Below, piece after piece: positions 35,200-44,299 of a DNA stretch of 64,000 nt (positions are counted from its first letter, which is position 1; every line of letters starts with the position of its first letter). The notes under the pieces are model-generated. The model was not told the origin of the DNA. It ran no database searches and saw only the letters and a program-made list of their open reading frames with translations. Both the position numbers and the translations under genes were made by a program. Source of the stretch: Pelomonas sp. V22. GTDB taxonomy: Bacteria; Pseudomonadota; Gammaproteobacteria; Burkholderiales; Burkholderiaceae_C. The stretch is from NCBI RefSeq assembly GCF_030014915.1, contig NZ_JAGIXS010000003.1, forward strand, positions 186,001 to 250,000, written 5' to 3'.

Positions 35200-37116
35200 A
35201 TGAAGCCGCTCGCCCTCGTCCGCCTCGTTCCTCTGGCCTTGTTGCTGGCCGTGTCGGCCTGCGGTGGAGGCGGGGGCAGCAGCAGCGACAGCGGTGGCGG
35301 CGGCACGACGCCCACCACGCCTATCACCTTGAGTGGCATTGCCGCCGTCGGTGCACCGCTGGGCAATGCCCAGGTCTCGGTGATCGATGCCTCCGGCGCG
35401 GCCGTCGGCACGGCCACCACGCATCCCTCCGAGGGCAGCTACAGCATCACCCTGAGCAAGCTGCCGACGGCGCCGCTGCTGATCCAGGCGCGCGGCCTGG
35501 ATGCGGCCGGCAATCTGCAGCTGCTGCATTCCACCGTCGGCACGGCGGCCACCAGCATGGTGGCCCACATCACGCCGCTCAGCGATGCCATCGTGGGCCT
35601 CTCGCTCGGCGCCGAGCCGCGCGGCCAGTTCGCCACGCCCACCGCTGCCAGCCTGGCCAACCTGAGCCTGGCGGCCGGCGCGCAGACCTTTCTGAAGACC
35701 CTGATCAAGAGCCAGCTGACCGACCTGAAGGTCACCGACCCGACGACGCTGAGCCTGCTGACCGACAGCGCGTTCGCCGCCAACAAGGGCGCGCACGACC
35801 TCTTGATCGAAAGCCTCAAGCTCGGCTACTCGCGCAACAGCAAGGGCGTGGACCAGCTCCTAATCAGCAACAAGCTGCTGCCGACCAACACCATCGAGGT
35901 GCAGGTCGACCTGCCCACGGCCAAGACCGAGCTGGCCAAGACCACCACCGGCACGCCGGCCACGGCCATCGTCTCGACGCTGAAGGCCACGACCAGTGCC
36001 GCCACCACGCTCGGCAACATCGGCTCGCTGGACGATCTGGGTGCCGCCTTGAACAAGCTGATCGCCCAGGGCGGCACAGCGGCCACGATGGCGGCCGATC
36101 CGCTGCTCTCGCTTTACGTGAGCCATGACAGCCGCTTGGCCGCCGACCTGGCGGCCAAGCTGGCCGGCTACGCCAGTGCCAACCGCCAGTTGGGCCGCTT
36201 CCTGATCACCGGCTGTGCCGACGATCAACTGGCCAGCGGCGACTGCAAGAAGGTGCTGGTGGCCGCGCCGGTCAGCGACAGCACCGGCACCCTGGTCGAG
36301 TTCTTCGCCGATGCGGTCAGCTACAAGGCCACGGCCGCCACCGGCATGACCAAGTGGAGCCTGGTCGGCAATGGCCGCAAGCGCGAGCTGGCGCTCTATC
36401 CGCTGTACTGGCTGGCGCTGGAGGCCGATGGCACGGCCAGCACCAGCGTCACGCCCAATCCTTCAGCCGGCGTGCAGGTGCTGGTGCAAGGCCAAGACCT
36501 TGCCTCGCCGCCGGCCCAGCTGCAGACCTCGGCCACGGTGCAGACGCCGGGCGGCTACAGCATTCCGCTGGCCTATTGCAGCCGGCCCTATCTGTGCGTG
36601 AGCAGCACGCCGGGAGCGACCAGCGCTACGGCCACCGGCGGCATCGCTGACCATGCGCTGCTGGCCTCGTCGCTGGGCTGGATTGGTTCGATGGATGCGC
36701 TGCGCGGCGCCAAGTACCAGTTCTCGATGACCATAGGCACGACGCCGGAAACCAAGGCCGTCTACCTGCGTGCCGAGGTGCCGCTGGAGGCGCCGGCCAG
36801 CGCGCGCTTCCCGACGCTGAACGGCATCGGCACCAGCAGCCCCTTGCTGGCCTCGGCCGCGCTGAGCGGGCTCAAGGTCGACTGGAGCAACTGGCTGACG
36901 GCCAACCCGGACCTGCGCCTGATCAGCCTGCGCGGCGTGTTCTCGGCCTCGGGTGCGACCACGCGCATCGTCGAGTACACGCTGCCGCTGGTCTTCAAGG
37001 ATCCGATCACGCTGCCCGTGCCACCGTTGCTGACGGCGACGCGGATGGAGTATTGGCTGACCGCCCAGGACGCTCAGGGGCGGCGCTTTGTGACGCGCTA
37101 TCTGGCGAAGTTCTGA
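35200..37116 (+). CDS. large lipoprotein of unknown function
   Basis: 638-aa exported lipoprotein. The signal MKPLALVRLVPLALLLAVSAC has a lipobox (VSAC) and is followed by a Gly/Ser-rich tether. After that comes a carboxypeptidase-regulatory/Ig-like repeat (TLSGIAAVGAPLGNAQVSVIDASG, with SYSITLSKLP). The rest is helical then beta-rich, without a recognised catalytic motif. It contains a few Cys pairs, for example GCADDQLASGDC and YCSRPYLC. Probably surface or periplasmic; role not known. ATG 35200 is fixed by the signal sequence. Confidence 0.8.
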   Translation: MKPLALVRLVPLALLLAVSACGGGGGSSSDSGGGGTTPTTPITLSGIAAVGAPLGNAQVSVIDASGAAVGTATTHPSEGSYSITLSKLPTAPLLIQARGLDAAGNLQLLHSTVGTAATSMVAHITPLSDAIVGLSLGAEPRGQFATPTAASLANLSLAAGAQTFLKTLIKSQLTDLKVTDPTTLSLLTDSAFAANKGAHDLLIESLKLGYSRNSKGVDQLLISNKLLPTNTIEVQVDLPTAKTELAKTTTGTPATAIVSTLKATTSAATTLGNIGSLDDLGAALNKLIAQGGTAATMAADPLLSLYVSHDSRLAADLAAKLAGYASANRQLGRFLITGCADDQLASGDCKKVLVAAPVSDSTGTLVEFFADAVSYKATAATGMTKWSLVGNGRKRELALYPLYWLALEADGTASTSVTPNPSAGVQVLVQGQDLASPPAQLQTSATVQTPGGYSIPLAYCSRPYLCVSSTPGATSATATGGIADHALLASSLGWIGSMDALRGAKYQFSMTIGTTPETKAVYLRAEVPLEAPASARFPTLNGIGTSSPLLASAALSGLKVDWSNWLTANPDLRLISLRGVFSASGATTRIVEYTLPLVFKDPITLPVPPLLTATRMEYWLTAQDAQGRRFVTRYLAKF

Positions 37117-37130
37117 GGGCCGGAAATGCA

Positions 37131-37153
37131 AAAGCCCCGGCTGGCGGGGCTTT
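37131..37153. terminator. intrinsic terminator
   Basis: AAAGCCCC / GGGGCTTT perfect stem with a 7-base loop. It can end the lipoprotein transcript. On the minus strand it would have been the terminator of the intact chromosomal tRNA-Ser that once lay just to the right. A similar hairpin follows the island's own tRNA-Ser. Confidence 0.8.
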
Positions 37154-37168
37154 GATGGCGGAGTACTG

Positions 37169-37188
37169 CTGGCGGAAACGGTGAGATT
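37169..37188 (-). repeat. short extra copy of a tRNA-Ser 3' end
   Basis: CTGGCGGAAACGGTGAGATT matches the tRNA-Ser 3' end at 37241-37260 in 18 of 20 positions. It then diverges before the T-loop. It may be a worn remnant of an earlier tandem tRNA or earlier integration at this locus, or chance in a GC-rich context. Confidence 0.4.
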
Positions 37189-37241
37189 GCCGTGCCTCCC
37201 GGCACGTCCAAGTCCGCTGAAGCGGCCTTGACCGAACGAAC

Positions 37242-37299
37242 TGGCGGAAGTGGTGAGATTCGAACTCACGGACGGGTCACCCCGTCGCTGGTTTTCAAG
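37242..37299 (-). pseudogene. 3' half of the split chromosomal tRNA-Ser(TGA), left end of island
   Basis: Minus strand: it starts in the anticodon loop CTTGAAA, then gives anticodon 3' stem, long variable arm, T-arm (GTTCGAATC) and acceptor 3' strand CACTTCC-G-CCA. The D-arm and 5' acceptor are absent. Its CACTTCC pairs perfectly with GGAAGTG of the 5' half found at 53115-53153, not with the acceptor of the complete tRNA-Ser at 53008-53097 (GGAAGCA). The two halves were therefore one gene before the island inserted. Confidence 0.9.
37293..37299. repeat. att core, left junction
   Basis: TTTCAAG, the anticodon-loop sequence (CTTGAAA on the tRNA strand), repeated at 53115-53121. To its left is the anticodon stem CTGGT; to its right the island arm TTTGTC. 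It is the crossover site of the integrase. Confidence 0.85.
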
Positions 37300-37415
37300 T
37301 TTGTCCGTCCCGAACCTCACACAGCTTTTTCCTGCTTGCCATAGCTTGGTGTGGCGCGCAAGCAGCCCAGTCTCATGAAGTTGCGGGCTTTATTGAACTC
37401 GTCCAGCATTTGCCC

Positions 37416-37440
37416 AGCCTGCTTACAGCGGGCTTTTTTT
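37416..37440 (+). terminator. terminator-like hairpin in front of the integrase
   Basis: AGCCTGC-TTACA-GCGGGCT stem (one T-G pair) followed by seven T. It lies between the att site and the integrase gene and would stop transcripts entering from the chromosome. Confidence 0.65.
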
Positions 37441-37453
37441 CAAGAGGGCGCAG

Positions 37454-38698
37454 ATGCAGAAGTTGACGAAGAGAGCGGTGGACGAATTCAGGTTCCCCGA
37501 AGGTGGCATGTCTTCCACGGGCAAGGCGCTAACGCAGGCGTTTCTGTGGGACGGTGAGACGCGCGGCTTCGGCGTTCGCGTCTCGCGCGATGGCAAGCGC
37601 TCATTCATCGTGCAAGGCAGGGTGAACGGCAAGGAGCTTCGAGTCACGGTTGGCCGCTATGGCGTCGAGACGGTAGACCAGGCCCGAGAGAGCGCGAAGG
37701 AGGTGCTTCGTGGCTTTCGGCTTGGCATCGATCCTCGGGTTCTTGCCAAGGAGCGTGCAGCCCGGACGGTGACGCTGCGCGAGGTGGCAGATGCGTACAT
37801 GCGCGACCGGCCTCTGAAGGAGAGCAGCAAGGGCGAGATAGATCGTCATGTGACCACCACCTTCGCCGCGTGGCTGCAAAAGCCCGTTTCTGCGATCTCG
37901 CGCGACGCGGTCACCAAGCGATTCAACGAAATCAAGAACCATGGGCTGCGGGGGAGGGGGCCGGCACCGGCGCAGGCCAATCAGGGTTTCGCTGTGCTTC
38001 GCGCGTTGATCAACTACGCAATCCGTGAGTACCGAAAGCCCGATGGCTCTGCCATGCTAGCCGACAACCCGGTTGATGTATTGCACAAGAAGTGGGTGCC
38101 GATCCAGCCAAGAAAGTCTCGCGTCCCGGACGCCAAGATGGGCGCCGTTTGGTCTTATCTGCGGGATGCGCGCGCCTACGCCTACAACCGCGATACAGCG
38201 GCCAGCATTGACCTCGTGCTCTTCCTCTTGCTGACTGGTGCTCGCATCGGCGAGGCGTCGGCGCTGACTTGGAATCGCGTGAACTTGGAAGAGGGCTGGT
38301 GGCACATCCCGGATCCTAAGAATCGGAACCCGGTCTGGTTGCCGCTGTCCACGCAGGCGGTCGAACTGTTGAAGACCCGGCAGCGGGTGGAAGGTAGCCC
38401 ATTCGTGTTCGGCTCTTGGGGCAAGTCTGGACACCTGAAGGACCCACGCGACACGATGAAGCATGTGTCCGCGGTTGCGGGATGCCGATTGACGCCTCAC
38501 GACCTCAGACGCACGTTCACCACGGTGGGCATTGCGCAGTGCGGCATCGATTTGTTTAAGGTTGAACTGCTGACGAACCATGTACCGAAGTCAGTGACCG
38601 AGCGGCACTACTTGGAGACGTCACATCTGCAGTATCTGCGGCCGGACGTGCAGCGGATTGCCGACATGATGGCTGGTGCTGCAGCAGCTGCGACATAA
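37454..38698 (+). CDS. int: tyrosine-recombinase integrase
   Basis: 414-aa integrase next to the left att site and reading into the island. An N-terminal DUF4102-type arm-binding domain (KLTKRAVDEFRFPEGG, LWDGETRGFGVRVS) is followed by a SAM-like core-binding domain (about 100-200). The catalytic domain has Arg in LTGARIGEASAL, His-x-x-Arg in TPHDLRRTFTT, a further His in LLTNHVPKSV and the nucleophile Tyr in TERHYLE. The site it used is the anticodon loop of tRNA-Ser. A ribosome site (AAGAGGG) precedes the ATG. Confidence 0.95.
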   Translation: MQKLTKRAVDEFRFPEGGMSSTGKALTQAFLWDGETRGFGVRVSRDGKRSFIVQGRVNGKELRVTVGRYGVETVDQARESAKEVLRGFRLGIDPRVLAKERAARTVTLREVADAYMRDRPLKESSKGEIDRHVTTTFAAWLQKPVSAISRDAVTKRFNEIKNHGLRGRGPAPAQANQGFAVLRALINYAIREYRKPDGSAMLADNPVDVLHKKWVPIQPRKSRVPDAKMGAVWSYLRDARAYAYNRDTAASIDLVLFLLLTGARIGEASALTWNRVNLEEGWWHIPDPKNRNPVWLPLSTQAVELLKTRQRVEGSPFVFGSWGKSGHLKDPRDTMKHVSAVAGCRLTPHDLRRTFTTVGIAQCGIDLFKVELLTNHVPKSVTERHYLETSHLQYLRPDVQRIADMMAGAAAAAT

Positions 38699-38948
38699 GT
38701 ACCGGCAGCGAGCTAGACCTTGATGTATTGACGCCGGTTGCCACAGGTGGTCAAGGCAAGTACAGTGCGGCCACGCTGTGCAAATCAAACCAGCTATCAA
38801 ACACTAAGAGGTGCAACGCTTCTTGGCCGAATCAGCAAGATTCGGCCCGCCCGGTACGTCGGTGGGCAGTGTGACCTGACTGCAAGCCTTGTCTTGTTGT
38901 ATCTCAGTCAGATCGCTCTCAAGACGAGGCAATTCCAGAGGGATTGCC

Positions 38949-39203
38949 ATGAATTCCGACCTAAGTCCGGTTCGACTCCTTACTACGCCGCAAGCCGCAG
39001 CACTCATGGGGCTTCGCCCCAACACTCTTGAGATCTGGCGTGTTTCTGGCAAGGGACCTGCCTATCGCAAGTTGGCCGGGCGTGCAGTGCGCTATGTCGA
39101 GACTGAAGTCATCGAATGGCTAGCGGCCTGTCGACACCGCAACACCAGTGAATACGCGCTTTGTGGGCGAGCGGCAGCTCCGCAGACTGAGGCGGCCCAA
39201 TGA
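38949..39203 (+). CDS. AlpA-like/excisionase-like DNA-binding protein
   Basis: 84-aa protein with a MerR-like winged helix: LLTTPQAAALMGLRPNTLEIWR, then the wing AYRKLAGRAVRYVETEVIEWL. This is the usual layout of AlpA regulators and excisionases that sit after the integrase in small islands. Frame open upstream, but ATG 38949 follows AGAGGGATT and starts just before the domain. It may direct excision or activate integrase. An inverted repeat GGCCGAATC/GATTCGGCC lies about 100 bases upstream (38824-38846). Overlaps the next gene by ATGA. Confidence 0.8.
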   Translation: MNSDLSPVRLLTTPQAAALMGLRPNTLEIWRVSGKGPAYRKLAGRAVRYVETEVIEWLAACRHRNTSEYALCGRAAAPQTEAAQ

Positions 39204-39556
39204 GCGGCGGCAACCACATTGATGGGAGCTGCTGGGCTTCTTCATCGGGGTCTGAGGGGCTCGCAGTCCGTAGTCCTGATAGTGCCGTCGCCGAGCATCG
39301 CGAATCGCCATCGGCTTTTCAGGCCTTAAACCCCTTAGATCGGGGCGGCTGCGTTTCGGCACCCGATTGCGCCGCGTCGCTTGGCCGCCTCCGGGACTTC
39401 AGGGAAGAGTGGGCGGCGTATTTGTCTGCCTGCCAGGCTCGCAAGCAACGCATTGCAGCCGCACGTCGCGCATTTCAGGCAGAGGTTGCCGCTGCGCGCG
39501 AACGGCTCTGCCGAGTGCTAAGCGAGCCAGCCCCTGCAACACCAACGAGGAAGTAG
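39200..39556 (+). CDS. small island protein of unknown function
   Basis: 118 aa. The N-terminal half is low in structure; the C-terminal half is a charged amphipathic helix (LRDFREEWAAYLSACQARKQRIAAARRAF) that may form a coiled coil. Supported as real by the ATGA overlap with the AlpA-like gene and by ending 2 bases before the primase start. No family recognised. Confidence 0.6.
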   Translation: MSGGNHIDGSCWASSSGSEGLAVRSPDSAVAEHRESPSAFQALNPLDRGGCVSAPDCAASLGRLRDFREEWAAYLSACQARKQRIAAARRAFQAEVAAARERLCRVLSEPAPATPTRK

Positions 39557-39558
39557 TC

Positions 39559-41646
39559 GTGATCCCGAAAACAAAGCTGGAACTCTGGGCCAACATCCCA
39601 GAGGAAATGCAGAAGCGCCGCCAATGGCTACTTGCCGCAGCGGATGCCAAGGGGGCGCTGAAGGTTCCTACTTCGCTGGACAGCGCAGGCAACCTGCGTC
39701 CCGGTAGCAGCACTGGCACTGGCACTTGGTTGGACTTTGCCACCGTTTGCGCGGCGGCCGCCCGCTACGGGCTTGGCATCGGTTATGTCATTGCGCCTGA
39801 CGACCCGTTCTGCTGCATTGACCTTGACGTAAAAAACGCCGTCAACGAGCCCGACCCTGCTAAGCACAGCACGCAGCAGGAGATAGACGTGTGCCGGCGC
39901 ATCGTCGAGCAGATGTGCAGCTACACCGAACACTCGCAGTCCGGTCAGGGGCTCCACATCTGGATCCGCGCCAAGATTGGCGAGGGCATCAAGCGCCGGC
40001 CCGTCGAGATCTACTCTCAGGCGCGGTTCATCGTCTGCACGGGTAGTGTCTTCGTCAACCGACCGATCGAAGATCGTCAGGTGATTGTGGATCTACTGGT
40101 GTCCGAGGTGCGCGGTGCGCAGGCTGACCACAAGGCGAAGTTGGAGGAGGATGTGCCGGAGCAGTACAGCGACGAGGAGCTTGTGGAGCGGCTCGGCTGT
40201 CAGGCGAATGCGGAAAAGTTCTTCTCGCTATTCCGAGGCGAGTGGCAGGAGCTGGGCTATCCATCACAGTCGGAGGCAGATATGGCTCTGATGTCGTTCT
40301 ACACGTTCTACAGCGAGAACAACGAGCAATGCCGGCGCCTGTTCCGCATGTCAGCACTGGGTAAGCGGGATAAGGCGACTAAGAATGACGTCTACCTCAA
40401 CCGCACGCTGTCCATCATCCGTGGGCGTTTGCAGGGCGAGAAGGCAAGGGAGTTCCACGGCGCTTCCGTTGCGGAAGGCCTGCTAAGCAGTCAGGCGACC
40501 GCGACCAGCGTGTCTAGCTTGACCGGAATAGCGTTGCAAAAGCCAGGGGAAAACGCACTGCTTACCCGAAGGCTAAGCGCTGTGAAGATGCGTGCAGTTG
40601 ACTGGTTATGGAAGGGCTGGATTCCAAAAGGATACTTGACAGTCTGGGCAGGTGAGTCTGGCGCTGGCAAGTCAACTCTATTGGCAGATATCGCGGCCAG
40701 AGTCACGACGGGTGCCCCGTGGCCGGGCGAGCCCAGTCATGCTTTCAGAGATCCCGGCAGGGTTCTGTGGCTAGCAAGCGAGGATGGTGCAGAGGAGATG
40801 ACCGTTCCTCGCCTGCGAGCCTGTGGGGCGGACTGTGATCGGGTTGTGGAAATTCAAGGTGTGTCCGAAATGGGCCGGCGGCACGGGTTCTCGCTGCAAG
40901 ATCACATTGCGCTCGTGGAAGCAGAGCTTGCGCTTGCCTTCGCTGCGGGAGCGCCGTTCTCGATGTTGGTGATTGATCCTGTGACCAGCTACCTACCCGG
41001 CCGGGCAATGCGAAAGGTCGACCTGAACGATGCTGGGCAGCTCCGGGCAATCCTTGAGCCGTGGATGGACCTTGCGAGGAAGCATGGCCTCGCCGTGGTT
41101 TGCGTAACGCACTTCATGAAAGACACGACCAGGGCGATGCTGCACCGGGTTCTGGGATCTGCAGCAATTGTCCAAATGTGTCGGAGCTTGTGTTCCGTTG
41201 TTGATCGCAAGGACGATGGGCCGTTTGCCAAGCTTCTCGTCCAAGTCAAAGTCAATCTTCCGGACCACCCGGGGGGCGCCTGGGCGTTCTCTACAGTTAA
41301 GGTGACGGTGGGAACGGATGAGCGATCAGGCAAGGCCATTGAGGCAACCCGTCCGGAGTGGGAGTCCCTCGACACAGAGGTCACGCCTGAGTCTCTCTCT
41401 GACGCTGGAAAGAAGCCCGGGCCGCCAAGCCAATACGGTCCAGCTTTTACGTTCTGGCTGCAAGCCCTGTTTGCTGGCATCCCACCGGACCAGGCCCTTC
41501 GGGTCGAGGATGTCAAAGCCAAGGCTCTCGCAGAGCGTGTTGCATCGAAGAGTTGGTGGAAGGACCACAGCGGCGAGCACTTGGAGATCCGCAATATCGG
41601 CGGAACGTGGATGTGCAGACCGCGCCAGTTAGCCGCGCCAAGGTAA
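39559..41646 (+). CDS. primase-helicase replication protein
   Basis: 695-aa two-domain protein. The N-terminal part resembles phage/plasmid primases: CCIDLDVKNAV gives the metal-binding Asp pair, and SGQGLHIWIRAK the His of the PrimPol-like core. The C-terminal AAA_25/RepA-like ATPase has Walker A AGESGAGKSTLL, Walker B SMLVIDPVTSYLPG and a THFMKDT sensor segment. It would allow the island to replicate itself after excision. The GTG start (MIPKTKLELWANIPEE) is set by GAGGA 7-8 bases upstream. The frame is open further upstream but lies over the previous gene. Confidence 0.85.
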   Translation: MIPKTKLELWANIPEEMQKRRQWLLAAADAKGALKVPTSLDSAGNLRPGSSTGTGTWLDFATVCAAAARYGLGIGYVIAPDDPFCCIDLDVKNAVNEPDPAKHSTQQEIDVCRRIVEQMCSYTEHSQSGQGLHIWIRAKIGEGIKRRPVEIYSQARFIVCTGSVFVNRPIEDRQVIVDLLVSEVRGAQADHKAKLEEDVPEQYSDEELVERLGCQANAEKFFSLFRGEWQELGYPSQSEADMALMSFYTFYSENNEQCRRLFRMSALGKRDKATKNDVYLNRTLSIIRGRLQGEKAREFHGASVAEGLLSSQATATSVSSLTGIALQKPGENALLTRRLSAVKMRAVDWLWKGWIPKGYLTVWAGESGAGKSTLLADIAARVTTGAPWPGEPSHAFRDPGRVLWLASEDGAEEMTVPRLRACGADCDRVVEIQGVSEMGRRHGFSLQDHIALVEAELALAFAAGAPFSMLVIDPVTSYLPGRAMRKVDLNDAGQLRAILEPWMDLARKHGLAVVCVTHFMKDTTRAMLHRVLGSAAIVQMCRSLCSVVDRKDDGPFAKLLVQVKVNLPDHPGGAWAFSTVKVTVGTDERSGKAIEATRPEWESLDTEVTPESLSDAGKKPGPPSQYGPAFTFWLQALFAGIPPDQALRVEDVKAKALAERVASKSWWKDHSGEHLEIRNIGGTWMCRPRQLAAPR

Positions 41647-41790
41647 GTGGGGTAACTCCCCCTTGTGGGGTGCTTGGTGCACGCCAGGCACCCCACTCGC
41701 CCCAGTTGCCCCACTAACCCATAGCAAGCTAACTAAATGCTGTAGTGCCATTTTATTTTGGCCATATGCAGCATCTTTCGAAGGAATCTC

Positions 41791-42504
41791 ATGTCCACCC
41801 TGTCTACAACTGCTCAAGTCGAACAGCTTCAGCGCGAGGCCACGAGCCTGCATCGCAGTGCTGGCATTCCGCTCGCGGATGCGTTTGACCGCATTGCTGC
41901 CCAACAAGGTCACGTCAATTGGGCGTCGCTTATGAGACACGTCTCAGAGTTCATCGACTCCCGGGGCGCGTTTGCGCGACCTGCAGTGCCGTTCACAAGA
42001 ACCCCAGAGCAAATGCGCATTGCAATGCGAGAGGTCGCGGGACGCGGCGCCCAAGCAGACGGCGCTGCCAAAAAGAACGTCTTCGACATCTCTGGCGAAT
42101 TCGCCTCTCCACGCGATGCTGTTGACTTCTCCATCGCCTTCATGATGTGCCTGCTTTCCGCCCCGCGCTTCAAGGTCTATCGGTCGGCGCAGGTGTACTG
42201 GGAAATGCGTTGGTGGTTGCCCTACTGCGTTTCTGAGGTGCGAGACCATGATGAAACCGACGTGCGGATTCTGCTGAACCGGCACTACAAACCTGTAGGG
42301 ATGGTCCCCTCCGACTGGGTGAAATATGAAGACTTCCCGAACCTTCAAGCCAGCCTGACAAGGCGGCAGCGGCTACGCTTAACGCGCCCTTGGGCCCAGG
42401 AAGGCTATCTGTTCGATGACGGATGCCCACCCTGGGACTCCCGCAGGGCAGCCGTGGATTATCTGGACCGGCTGCATGTGCTACGAGCCTTGCTGGCACC
42501 GTGA
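41791..42504 (+). CDS. island protein of unknown function
   Basis: 237 aa from ATG 41791 (AAGGAATCTC upstream). The N-terminus (about residues 8-50) looks like a small helical module: LQREATSLHRSAGIPLADAF, then AAQQGHVNWASLMRH. Similar 'gh-x-x-W-x-x-L' modules occur at the ends of plasmid and island proteins. The rest contains several Trp/Tyr-rich segments (VYWEMRWWLPYC, DDGCPPWDS) and no catalytic motif known to me. An AT-richer leader with no clear structure precedes it. Confidence 0.65.
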   Translation: MSTLSTTAQVEQLQREATSLHRSAGIPLADAFDRIAAQQGHVNWASLMRHVSEFIDSRGAFARPAVPFTRTPEQMRIAMREVAGRGAQADGAAKKNVFDISGEFASPRDAVDFSIAFMMCLLSAPRFKVYRSAQVYWEMRWWLPYCVSEVRDHDETDVRILLNRHYKPVGMVPSDWVKYEDFPNLQASLTRRQRLRLTRPWAQEGYLFDDGCPPWDSRRAAVDYLDRLHVLRALLAP

Positions 42505-42737
42505 CAGTGCCGTTCTGCCGACCCAAGGCCGGTAATGCCACCAGGGTGGCAACCGTGAGCTGGCCGATCAGGATGGCTGGTGCCCTTGTCAGTTGACTTT
42601 ATGCAGACGGCATGTGCCCACAGATGTAGCTATCGGAGGGCGCTGCGCATGCGACAGGCCTCCTGTATGGCTACTTGGCTTTGTTGCCTTGGCACTATGC
42701 TGGCGTCTGACCGATCGGTCGCGATTCAGTTGGCTCT

Positions 42738-43679
42738 TCAGGGGTAGCTAAGGATGACCGTTGAGGTTAGAGGATCGACCACCTCAAGCTTTTCAATTGC
42801 GACGGTGAGATAGCGCCCGCGAAAGGTGTGCTTCACAGGCTCGTCCAAGGTCGCCCCGCTGAAGTCGTTTCGCTGGATCAAGGTGCTGCTGAGCGGGCCG
42901 AACTTGCCGACCTTCACGGCCAGGCGCCACTTCAGCCGAGCGATGGCGTCGGCGCCAAATGGCACCATGCCACCGACGTTGAACGGGAAGCGCTCCTGGA
43001 AGCTATGGCCGTCGATGTCGAAGTGCTCGGCTTGCTTGGGATCGGCGACGATCACGCCGTACTCATCGGTCTCCGCGGTGATTCCGCGAGTGGAGGCGCC
43101 GTAGGCATTCTGGCCAACCCATCGTTCGGTGATCTTGCTCACGGTCACAACGGGAGCCGTTCGCGCCCAGCGCGCGCCGAGATCGAACTCTGCTCGCCGG
43201 TCCAGCATCATAGTTTCTGGGCGTTGCCCGAACGAGGCCCTGAAATTCGATGCGTACTTGCTTTCCAGGCAGGGTCGCACGCTGCCGGCGCCGAGGCTCG
43301 GGGAGTAGGAGAGGCAGTTGTTCATGAGCGGCTGCCACAACGTCGTGCCATCCAAGGGGGCGAGTTGGGTATCGCCCATTGGCCGGGGTGTGAATTCGAA
43401 CTCCAGTCGGCGCTCCGGGCCGAGAACAGCATTCAGGTAGTCGACCTGACGCCGGGCCACCTGGTCGATTGGGATGCCAGGATCCTGCGCGATACGCTCC
43501 AGCTGCGTGGCGACCTTGATAAGCGTCTGGACCGCGCTCGGCAGCTGCGGCGCAGTCTTTGCCGACTTGGCGGCCTTGGGCCGCTCCGACTTTGCGGGTT
43601 GGTCAGCGCATTGGCCAGCTGAGTGGTATCCAATGGCTGCGGTGAGCACGACGGCCACGACAAGAGTAAGTTGCTTCAC
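42738..43679 (-). CDS. exported protein of unknown function
   Basis: 313 aa with a clear signal peptide (MKQLTLVVAVVLTAAIGYHSAGQCA, cleavage about residue 25). A Lys/Ala/Pro-rich stretch follows, then a mixed alpha/beta domain with two Cys (NNCLSYS and VRPCLE) likely forming a disulfide. No family recognised. It stands alone on this strand, converging with the preceding island gene; about 230 bases between them hold no gene. Confidence 0.7.
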   Translation of the reverse strand: MKQLTLVVAVVLTAAIGYHSAGQCADQPAKSERPKAAKSAKTAPQLPSAVQTLIKVATQLERIAQDPGIPIDQVARRQVDYLNAVLGPERRLEFEFTPRPMGDTQLAPLDGTTLWQPLMNNCLSYSPSLGAGSVRPCLESKYASNFRASFGQRPETMMLDRRAEFDLGARWARTAPVVTVSKITERWVGQNAYGASTRGITAETDEYGVIVADPKQAEHFDIDGHSFQERFPFNVGGMVPFGADAIARLKWRLAVKVGKFGPLSSTLIQRNDFSGATLDEPVKHTFRGRYLTVAIEKLEVVDPLTSTVILSYP

Positions 43680-44299
43680 AAGTCCCCTCTGAGTTAGTGG
43701 GGAGTGTGCCCGAGCAGATGAGCTTCCTTCAGGGCGATGGCGCTGCCCGCGTCACGGCTGAATGGGACTAGGGTATGCGCTGGCGAACAGGCCAGCGCGC
43801 TGGGCAATCGCCCTGCCCCAAGACGCAGAAGGCGAGCTTGCGCGGCCATCTTGTGGAGGAAGCCCCACCCGGGGATCGTGACTGGTACCGAAGCTACTCA
43901 TCCAGCGTCGCAGACCGGTTTGCCTCGTCTTGCCAGAGGCGTGGCTTGAAGCGGTAAGCCAAGCTGTCCAACAGCATCAGTTAACTGTCCCAGGAGTGCT
44001 CCGCAGGTATCCGCTTGGTTCCGGTCAGCGTGAGTTCGCCGCCCACGGGCCGACGGCCGGAACCGCCGCAGGGCTCCCGTTCGAGGCGATGGTGCGTACT
44101 GCAGGCTTACAACGTTTAGGGCATTGGGCGCAGGCCCAGCTATTGCAAGGGCTATATGAGAAGGACCGCCAAATTCCGAGTTTGGCGGTCGCTGCTCGGC
44201 TAAGTTTCGATGCGCCAAATGTCGCGAAGCCTTGGCTGGTTTCGGTAGCCCTGTGCGAATGGCCCATGACTTGAGTCGGTGGCGGCGGCACGCCAGCCA
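43680..44299. other. gene-poor stretch at the end of the leftward operon
   Basis: Several overlapping short frames exist on both strands, none with a recognisable protein or good start site. It includes the perfect 10-bp hairpin listed separately at 44164-44190. Possibly degraded sequence. Confidence 0.5.
44164..44190 (-). terminator. probable terminator of the six-gene operon
   Basis: Perfect inverted repeat GACCGCCAAA-TTCCGAG-TTTGGCGGTC, 110 bases beyond the last gene of the leftward operon. On the minus strand it is followed by CCTTCTCATAT, only weakly T-rich, so termination may be factor-assisted. Confidence 0.55.

Noticed and set aside
42709-42720. Palindrome GACCGATCGGTC
   Set aside because: A perfect 12-base palindrome but isolated in a gap between converging genes; likely chance.
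43930-44274. 114-codon plus-strand frame
   Set aside because: No recognisable domain or good start site, overlapped by an equally open frame on the other strand, and it contains the terminator-like hairpin.
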